34,205 nucleotides of DNA from Spirochaetales bacterium (GTDB lineage Bacteria > Spirochaetota > Spirochaetia > Sphaerochaetales > Sphaerochaetaceae), in assembly GCA_012729295.1 (NCBI GenBank), contig JAAYDK010000153.1, forward strand, positions 1-34,205, in the 5' to 3' direction. Position numbers and translations under genes: made by a program. Positions 27,578 to 34,205 of this stretch are shown here, one piece after another (the stretch's first letter is position 1; the number at the start of each line of letters is the position of its first letter). A model generated the notes under the pieces. That model saw nothing but the letters and a program-made list of their open reading frames with translations, made no database searches and had not been told where the DNA came from.

Positions 27578-27871
27578 ATGCGTGATGATAAGGATATGAT
27601 GAACGACAGCGGCGATTCGAGGAACGGTGGATTCCGAGATAAGCGCTTCGGCGGTAAGAAAGGTCCGTTTAAGAAGAAAGTATGTAAGTTTTGTACCCAG
27701 AATCTGGTAGCGGATTACAAGAATGCTGATTTATTACGCCGGTATGTTACAGAACGCGGAAAAATTTTACCGAGCAGAATTACCGGAAACTGTGCGAAAC
27801 ACCAGCGTGCGCTGACTGCAGAAATCAAACGCGCCCGCGTGCTCGCATATCTACCGTTCGACAAGAAATAA
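27578..27871 (+). CDS. rpsR: 30S ribosomal protein S18
   Basis: [63 protein letters not shown]. Confidence 0.96.
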   Translation: MRDDKDMMNDSGDSRNGGFRDKRFGGKKGPFKKKVCKFCTQNLVADYKNADLLRRYVTERGKILPSRITGNCAKHQRALTAEIKRARVLAYLPFDKK

Positions 27872-27880
27872 TAGGTACGT

Positions 27881-28831
27881 ATGGAACGGCGGGATGTACT
27901 GATGATACGCGATGGCGCGTTGGCTGCGGGTCTTTCATTTTTCCTCTATAAGCTGACATCGTCCGCGACCTTCTTCATCATCCCTTTGCTGTTGGCAGCC
28001 CCGAGGCTTATCGATGCAAAACGTGCCTTGTTGCCGATCGCGGCAGTATTGATTCTGCTGTTAGGCGACAGCCTGATCGGTTTGAAAGGAGTTTTTGCCG
28101 ATACGGTTCTCGCAGTTCTGCTGCTTGTCGGATTGTACATGCCGGTCTCGCTGCTCGTCGGAGCGGCCTGCTGGATTGGTTTGGCGAAGCGAAGAATGCT
28201 CATCCGGTTTTTGTACGGGAGCATATTTGCTGCCATAGGTGGATTTTTGCTAATCATATGGTTTCGAAGCGGTTCGGAAGCTGCAGGACAAGCTGGCGAT
28301 TCGCTTAAGAACATGTATGTGGTAATTGCCGATACGTTTATCACATCGGCGCTGCCGGTCGGATTAAACAGCGAGATGCTGTTTACGATTATGGTGGCAA
28401 TCGTAGAATCGGCATATCTTCCGATATTCATGGTCCAATTCGGACTGTCGGTAATGGCAAGCGAATTGTTCATCCATCGTACGGATTGGGAATATCAAAA
28501 GAGAATGTCGAAATGGCGGTTACCGGCAAACGCGGTCTGGGCATTTCTAGGCGGATGGACGATGGTGCTTGCAACCACAGTCATAAAACTGCCTTTATTT
28601 GTAGCGACCGCATGGAATCTGGCGTTGACAGTTTCGTTGCTTTACTTCGTTCAGGGTATTTCGATCGTTGCCTATCTCGTCCGTAAGAGAAACGAGCGGA
28701 TAAGCGCAACACGGATGTTTATCCTGATGTTTGTCACCACGCTGGTTCCCGGCATTAATGTGATTCTGTTCACGGCACTTCCTTTGCTAGGAGTCTCGGA
28801 AACATGGATCCGCTATAGAGTTAATGAATAA
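27881..28831 (+). CDS. Multi-pass membrane protein of unknown function between rpsR and rplI (YybS/DUF2232-like position)
   Basis: 316 aa, many hydrophobic helices; no motif I recognise with certainty. Confidence 0.7.
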   Translation: MERRDVLMIRDGALAAGLSFFLYKLTSSATFFIIPLLLAAPRLIDAKRALLPIAAVLILLLGDSLIGLKGVFADTVLAVLLLVGLYMPVSLLVGAACWIGLAKRRMLIRFLYGSIFAAIGGFLLIIWFRSGSEAAGQAGDSLKNMYVVIADTFITSALPVGLNSEMLFTIMVAIVESAYLPIFMVQFGLSVMASELFIHRTDWEYQKRMSKWRLPANAVWAFLGGWTMVLATTVIKLPLFVATAWNLALTVSLLYFVQGISIVAYLVRKRNERISATRMFILMFVTTLVPGINVILFTALPLLGVSETWIRYRVNE

Positions 28832-28842
28832 GGAGAGCATCT

Positions 28843-29445
28843 ATGAAAATCATATTGAACCAGGACGTACAGAACCTCGGAGAAGAGGGAGATGTCGTTG
28901 AGGTAAAAAACGGATACGCCCGGAACTTCTTGCTTCCGAATGGGTACGCCGTGTTGTATAATAATGCAAACAAAGCGATGTTTGCCAGTCGGGCTGCGGC
29001 CATCGAGAAGCGCAAACAAGAAAAACGCTCTGCTGCTGCTTCGCTGAAAGATCGGCTTGATGCGGTGACGATTACCTTGTCGATGTCTGCTGGCGAATCT
29101 GGAAAACTGTTTGGTTCGGTAACGAGCGCGATGGTTCAAGAAGCACTTGCGAAACTCGATATCGAAGTCGACCGCAAGCGGATTGAAGTTGCTTCGCATG
29201 CAATCAAGATGGTCGGAACTTTTTCTGTCAAGATCCGTTTGTACGAAAACGAATCGGCTACTGTCAAGCTGGTTGTCGTAAACGAAGCCGAACTGAAGAA
29301 AGCAGCTGCAGAGAAAGCCGCTGCAGATAAAGCGACAGCTAAGGCTGCGGCAGCTCAGAAAGTTGAAGAACCGAAGGTTGAAGAACCCGAATACGGTGCC
29401 GAAGGCGAACAAGAGCTGGAAGAAGAGACCGAGGAGGAAGCCTAA
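28843..29445 (+). CDS. rplI: 50S ribosomal protein L9 with acidic/Ala-rich C-terminal extension
   Basis: MKIILNQDVQNLGEEGDVVEVKNGYARNFLLPNGYAVLYN...; 200 aa rather than the usual ~150. Confidence 0.96.
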   Translation: MKIILNQDVQNLGEEGDVVEVKNGYARNFLLPNGYAVLYNNANKAMFASRAAAIEKRKQEKRSAAASLKDRLDAVTITLSMSAGESGKLFGSVTSAMVQEALAKLDIEVDRKRIEVASHAIKMVGTFSVKIRLYENESATVKLVVVNEAELKKAAAEKAAADKATAKAAAAQKVEEPKVEEPEYGAEGEQELEEETEEEA

Positions 29446-29459
29446 TAGGCTGACATACA

Positions 29460-30851
29460 TTGGCGACACTACTGGCCGGGGGACGAGTTCCTCCCCAAAA
29501 CGATGAAGCCGAGCGAGCTGTGCTGGGAGCAATCCTGCTCAGTGGCTCGGCGTTCGCCGAAGTAACCGAAATTCTTCGAAAAGACGATTTCTATAAAAAC
29601 GGGCACCAGTTCCTTTATGATGCCATTCTTTCGTTTCATCAGGAGCATAGTTCTCAAGCAATCGATTTAATTACCATCACCGATTACCTGCGCTCTCGGG
29701 ATATGCTCGAGCGATGCGGCGGCATGGCGTACATCGCGTCGCTTACCTCTCAAGTTCCAACAACCAGCAATGCCGCATACTATGCCAGGATTGTCAGAGC
29801 ATTGAGCCTACGTAGAGCAATGCTCGATTTTAGCGGCGAGATGCGTGAACGGGTATTCGATTCTTCACAGGAAATTGCTGCAGTCATCGACGAGTTCGAA
29901 CAGCGCTTAAGTGATCTGCAAGCCACAAGCGGTTCCTTTGCCGATAAATATCAGGACAGTTCCACACTCGTTACAAAAACTGTAGACAGGATTCAAGAAC
30001 GCGTCAAGTTTGGCAACCGAGACGGAATCAAGAGCGGTTATGCACAATTAGACGATATGACGGGAGGTTTCCAGCCTTCCGAATTCGTTGTCATCGGTGC
30101 GCGTCCTTCAGTTGGAAAAACCGCTTTTGCAATCTCCATGGCCGTAGATATCGCCATTCATAGAAAAATCCCTACCGGTTTCTTTTCAGCTGAAATGACT
30201 GCCATGGCAATCATGGAACGTATATTGTCTTCCGAGGCGAATGTCGATGCTAAAAAAATCCGCAACGCGGTGTTGCGAAATCAAGATAATATGGCGATTG
30301 TCGACGCAGCCGGAAGAATCTATGAAGGAAAGCTCTACATACAGGACACTCCGAACATAAAGCTCCTCGACTTGCGTTCACAGGCACGACGTATGAAACG
30401 CGAACGAGGAATTAAGATCCTGTTCATCGACTACCTAAGCCTTATCAATCCCGAAGCTAGTCCCGGTACTCCTCGGCACGAACAGGTTGCAGAAGTTTCA
30501 CGTTCGCTCAAGGCACTTGCGCGGGAGCTCGAAATACCAATTGTCGCGCTGGCACAGGTAAACCGCGATGCCGAGGGAAAGGAACCCAATCTTGCCAATC
30601 TACGCGATACGGGATCCATCGAACAGGATGCGGACGTCGTGCTTTTACTTCACCGTGATCGTCTGGTAGATCCTACACAGGGCGATTTTAAGAGAGAAGA
30701 AGAATCCCCGATTATGCTTAGCGGGTTTCCGGTACAGAAAACGAAGGTAATCGTAGCCAAGCAGCGTAACGGAGAAACAGGTGTAATCACGATGGGATTC
30801 CAGAACCAACTGGTTCGATTCGTAGAGCTGGATAGGTCGGAACACTTATAA
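29460..30851 (+). CDS. dnaB: Replicative DNA helicase
   Basis: TTG start; VPPQNDEAERAVLGAILLS...GARPSVGKTAFAISMA...LFIDYLSLI...ALAQVNRDAEGKEP...LRDTGSIEQDADVVLLLHRD. No intein. Confidence 0.97.
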   Translation: MATLLAGGRVPPQNDEAERAVLGAILLSGSAFAEVTEILRKDDFYKNGHQFLYDAILSFHQEHSSQAIDLITITDYLRSRDMLERCGGMAYIASLTSQVPTTSNAAYYARIVRALSLRRAMLDFSGEMRERVFDSSQEIAAVIDEFEQRLSDLQATSGSFADKYQDSSTLVTKTVDRIQERVKFGNRDGIKSGYAQLDDMTGGFQPSEFVVIGARPSVGKTAFAISMAVDIAIHRKIPTGFFSAEMTAMAIMERILSSEANVDAKKIRNAVLRNQDNMAIVDAAGRIYEGKLYIQDTPNIKLLDLRSQARRMKRERGIKILFIDYLSLINPEASPGTPRHEQVAEVSRSLKALARELEIPIVALAQVNRDAEGKEPNLANLRDTGSIEQDADVVLLLHRDRLVDPTQGDFKREEESPIMLSGFPVQKTKVIVAKQRNGETGVITMGFQNQLVRFVELDRSEHL

Positions 30852-32228
30852 GAAGAATCGGATATCGCCGATTGAAGCAATAATAAACAACAGTATGATA
30901 AAGAGGGCTCCAATCATCTGCAGCCTTGCATACACTCGTGGTTTTACCAGTCTGCCTGCGGCCATTTCGTATATGCCGAGCAGAATCATCCCTCCATCGA
31001 GAGCCGGAATCGGTAACAGATTAGCAGCTGCCAAAGAGACGCTCACAATAGATAAGATCCAGCAAATAGTCCGTAGTCCGTTTGCCAGACCTGAACGGAT
31101 TCCCGTATGTGCCATATCCCCGATCACATAGCTGATTCTCAACGGACCGGCCAATACCTGACCTACATCCAGCAGCCCGAACAGGATGCGGGGTATGGCT
31201 GCATAAGTCTCACCGATCATGCCGAAGGTTTCACGTACCGAGAACCCGAGTGCACTGAAAATATTTGAGCCTTCGCGCCAGACGGTTTTTCTTGCCAATC
31301 CGAATTGAAGCAATGCGTTCCCTTGTGTATCGTGACCGGGAATAAAATGAATCGAAACAAGTTTTCCTTGGCGATCGACTACCATGTGGATTTCAGAAGG
31401 ATTATCTACGAGTGTTTCAGCGATGTCGAATGTATTGGACACTAGTTTGTTCTGAACTTCGACGATACGGTCTCCTACGGATAGACCCGCAGCAGATTCT
31501 GGTGACAGTAGTTCGACATACGCGACAACCGGCTCGATATAGCTAGCTACCCCGAACACCGGTTTGCGGGCTTTTGAATCATACGCGGGCATGATCGAAA
31601 TCGTTTCTACCACACCTGAGCGCTCGACACGAAACAGAGCAGATTTGTCTAGCGGCCTTGAAGCTAACACCTGCTGTAGCTGCTGGAAGTCGGTAATCGC
31701 AATCCCGTCAACCGATTGAATCGTATCTCCCGTTTGAAGCCCGGCCCTCGAAGCATCGGTGGGAATAAGGCCTTGTATTGATAACAGACGAGGGTAGTCG
31801 CTCGTTACGATTATTTTTGCCGGATCTACCTGGGTAGTGTAACCAATCATGAAATACGGCACAAACAGGACAATCGCGAGCAATACGTTTGCCAAAGGAC
31901 CTCCAACATACGTAAAGATACGCTTAAGCGGATGTGCTTTGAACAGCGAGCCGTCTTCCAATGCTCCGTATGAATCATCTTTGGATGCAATTGCCCGTTC
32001 GAGATCTTTGCTTCCTTTCAGTCGGCAGTAGCCTCCAAGCGGGAACAGGTTGATGCGGTATTCCGTTTTCCCTCTTTTCCATCTTTTTAGCGCTTTTCCC
32101 CAACCGATGGCAAAGACCTCGACTTCGATGTTCATGATTTTTGCTGCAAAGAAATGCCCGGTTTCGTGAACCAGCACCATAATGCCTATCCCGATAAATC
32201 CTATGATAAACGATACGGCAGTATTCAT
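30846..32228 (-). CDS. rseP: RIP/site-2 metalloprotease RseP with PDZ domains
   Basis: VHETGHFFAAKIMNIEVEVFAIGWG...PLGGYCRLKG...LLPIPALDGGMILLGIYEM. Confidence 0.95.
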   Translation of the reverse strand: MNTAVSFIIGFIGIGIMVLVHETGHFFAAKIMNIEVEVFAIGWGKALKRWKRGKTEYRINLFPLGGYCRLKGSKDLERAIASKDDSYGALEDGSLFKAHPLKRIFTYVGGPLANVLLAIVLFVPYFMIGYTTQVDPAKIIVTSDYPRLLSIQGLIPTDASRAGLQTGDTIQSVDGIAITDFQQLQQVLASRPLDKSALFRVERSGVVETISIMPAYDSKARKPVFGVASYIEPVVAYVELLSPESAAGLSVGDRIVEVQNKLVSNTFDIAETLVDNPSEIHMVVDRQGKLVSIHFIPGHDTQGNALLQFGLARKTVWREGSNIFSALGFSVRETFGMIGETYAAIPRILFGLLDVGQVLAGPLRISYVIGDMAHTGIRSGLANGLRTICWILSIVSVSLAAANLLPIPALDGGMILLGIYEMAAGRLVKPRVYARLQMIGALFIILLFIIASIGDIRFFL

Positions 32229-32231
32229 TCG

Positions 32232-33392
32232 CTAGACTCCAATAAAAGCATCTGCTTCCGATTCGGTAATCTCGCGCACATGCCTGGAACAAGCCGTTAT
32301 CGATTCGACAGAAAGACAGCGGTGACTCCAGTCGTAATCTAAAACGCGTTCGACTATCTTTGAAATTGCAGGAAACCTGATAGTGCCGCCTAAAAACAGA
32401 TCGACAGCATATTCGTTGGCTATGGTGAATGCGATAGGGTAGGAATTACCGAGATCTATACATCGCTTTGCATACGTTACCATCGGAAAACGCCCCTGAT
32501 CCAACGTAGAGAAGGAAAGAGACAGGTCATGTAAATCCAAAGGCATAATTACATCTTTGAGCAAAGGCAGGTCTCGACCGAGGGCCATCATGATGGGATG
32601 TACCATGTCAGGTCTCGATATCTGACCATATAACGCACCATCGACTGTCCTGATAAGCGAGTGAACAATGCTTTGGGGATGAATTACTACTTCAATACAA
32701 TCGCTTGGAATTCCAAACAAAATTGCTGCCTCGATTAGCTCGAGTCCCTTATTGGCTAAAGTCGCCGAGTCGATACTGATTTTTTTCCCCATGCTCCAAG
32801 TAGGATGAGACAATGCTTGTTCAATAGTAATCGAATCGAATTTTGATGCTTCCAAGGTCCTGAACGGACCGCCTGAGGCTGTGAGAACAAGGGTTTTGAC
32901 AGCTTGTTTTCCATGAGCCCTGATTAAAGCGTCCAAAGCTGCATGTTCCGAATCGACCGGTATGATACGCACATCGTTGCGTTTTGCAGCGTCGAGTATC
33001 AAATTGCCTGCCATTACGATACTTTCTTTATTCGCCAAAGCCACGTCTTTATGCGATTCTATGGCTGCAAATGTGGCTTCGAGTCCTGCAGTCCCCATAA
33101 TCGCATTCAAAACGACATCAGCTTCAGTATCGCGTATCATATCGAGCAATCCCTGTGCACCGCGATACACTCTCACATCTTGGGTCATCGGTTCACACAA
33201 GTCATCGCTGCTGATACATATCGCTTTCAACGGCCATTGCCGTGCAACTGCGTAGCCGGCTTCTACGTTGTGATGAACCGAAACGGCAACTAGTTCAAAC
33301 AGGTCGCTAAAACGGCTCAATCCTCTAAGCGCACTCGTACCGATCGAACCGGAACAGCCGAGAATCATTACTTTTCGTTTTTTATTGGTCAT
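32232..33392 (-). CDS. dxr: 1-deoxy-D-xylulose-5-phosphate reductoisomerase
   Basis: MILGCSGSIGTSALRG...ALANKESIVMAGNLI...VDSEHAALDALI...LTASGGPFR...SHPTWSMGKKISIDSATLANKGLELIEA. Start refined from 33407. Confidence 0.96.
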   Translation of the reverse strand: MTNKKRKVMILGCSGSIGTSALRGLSRFSDLFELVAVSVHHNVEAGYAVARQWPLKAICISSDDLCEPMTQDVRVYRGAQGLLDMIRDTEADVVLNAIMGTAGLEATFAAIESHKDVALANKESIVMAGNLILDAAKRNDVRIIPVDSEHAALDALIRAHGKQAVKTLVLTASGGPFRTLEASKFDSITIEQALSHPTWSMGKKISIDSATLANKGLELIEAAILFGIPSDCIEVVIHPQSIVHSLIRTVDGALYGQISRPDMVHPIMMALGRDLPLLKDVIMPLDLHDLSLSFSTLDQGRFPMVTYAKRCIDLGNSYPIAFTIANEYAVDLFLGGTIRFPAISKIVERVLDYDWSHRCLSVESITACSRHVREITESEADAFIGV

Positions 33393-33410
33393 ACACTCAA
33401 GCCCCATGGC

Positions 33411-34205
33411 TCACAATGAAAAGAGGGTAGTGAAAAACATGTAGAAAGGAGCGGTAATTAATAATGAATCGATCGAATCGAGCAATCCTCCCCGACCCAT
33501 CATAATCGTTCCCGAATCTTTTTTGCCGGCGCTTCGTTTGAATGTAGACTCGATGAGATCGCCGAGTATCGAAGCCAATGAAGAGACAAGCCCGATTACT
33601 AAGGCTTCCCACCAGGTAAATAATGCATGCATGGACGGTACGAATCTGACAAAGAGCAATCCGAGAATCATCGCGGAGATTGTGCCGCCGATAAACCCCG
33701 CCATACTTTTATTCGGACTTACTTCTACGATATTTCGGTTAGTCTTGCCGAAACTCATACCGAATACATATGCGAATACATCATTTGCGAACACAAGCAG
33801 GAATAAGAGTAGCAACAATTCAGTCGCATGCTCGAACGAAAGAATTCTAACGAGAAAAAGTGCGAAAAAACCGGGATATATGATAAGAAAGAGTGTTCTT
33901 GATATCCGATGCATCGATAGTTTGAAATGATCGCGCTCTCCTCGTTTGATTTCTATGGTAAACGAGAGGGCAATAAGGACGAAAAGGATGGATTCGGCAA
34001 TCGGGATACTGAAATCAAGCGCCATCTCAATGTATTCTGCAGCGGGCAGGAAAGCAGGTAGCCAAAAAGGAATGAGAGGCTTTTCTTCTCCGGAAAATGC
34101 AAGCGTTTTCACTTCATACGATCCGTATGCCGTGACCACGACTGCGAGTATTGCAAATGCTAGATGTTGGTAATGGGGAAGAAAATAAATCAGTGCAAAG
34201 AGCGC
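33411..34205 (-). CDS. cdsA: Phosphatidate cytidylyltransferase (5' end beyond the window)
   Basis: NDVFAYVFGMSFGKTNRNIVEVSPNKSMAGFIGGTISA...GDLIESTFKRSAGKKDSGTIMMGRGGLLDSIDSLL; the frame stays open to the edge (ALFALIYFLPHYQHLAFAILAVVVTAYG). Confidence 0.94.
   Translation of the reverse strand, partial: ALFALIYFLPHYQHLAFAILAVVVTAYGSYEVKTLAFSGEEKPLIPFWLPAFLPAAEYIEMALDFSIPIAESILFVLIALSFTIEIKRGERDHFKLSMHRISRTLFLIIYPGFFALFLVRILSFEHATELLLLLFLLVFANDVFAYVFGMSFGKTNRNIVEVSPNKSMAGFIGGTISAMILGLLFVRFVPSMHALFTWWEALVIGLVSSLASILGDLIESTFKRSAGKKDSGTIMMGRGGLLDSIDSLLITAPFYMFFTTLFSL

Noticed and set aside
27946-28473. 175-aa minus-strand ORF antisense to the membrane protein
   Set aside because: Antisense shadow of a better-supported operon member.
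28813-29532. 239-aa minus-strand ORF antisense to rplI
   Set aside because: Shadow of the Lys/Glu/Ala-rich L9 sequence (Phe/Leu/Ser-rich reverse complement); no SD or family signature.
1-34205. CRISPR arrays, IS elements, prophage or defence genes
   Set aside because: No regularly spaced direct repeats, transposase/integrase motifs or phage genes seen on either strand.

Overview
This 34.2 kb window is gene-dense bacterial chromosome. I infer Spirochaetota, possibly Sphaerochaeta-like, from the gene repertoire; this is not proven. It holds about 35 protein-coding genes, including a type III glutamine synthetase fragment, a DUF362/ferredoxin protein, an RsmB-like methyltransferase, a hemolysin III protein, a polar amino-acid ABC transporter, LpoB-like and COG3014-like lipoproteins, icd, gltA, argG, hflKC, metG, a FemAB-like transferase, murD, rpsF-ssb-rpsR-orf-rplI-dnaB and cdsA-dxr-rseP. 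I see no phage, transposon, CRISPR array, rRNA or tRNA. Most coding content is housekeeping; the interesting signals are regulatory. (1) Three promoters (argG, the ABC substrate-binding gene and the ABC permease gene) each carry a pair of ARG-box-like 14-mers (~TGyATAwwwATrCA) exactly 32 bp apart centre to centre, with the -35 between the boxes and the proximal box in the -35/-10 spacer. (2) At least six genes lacking a Shine-Dalgarno have a -35/-10 promoter whose -10 ends 6-9 nt before the start codon, suggesting leaderless mRNAs. (3) Convergent genes are packed tail to tail, four pairs with overlapping 3' ends, two of them sharing a palindromic TTATAA dual stop. (4) A 29-aa basic COX24/AURKAIP1-like mini-ORF, absent from the ORF track, sits upstream of the rpsF operon. 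All calls come from reading the sequence by eye; no database searches were run.
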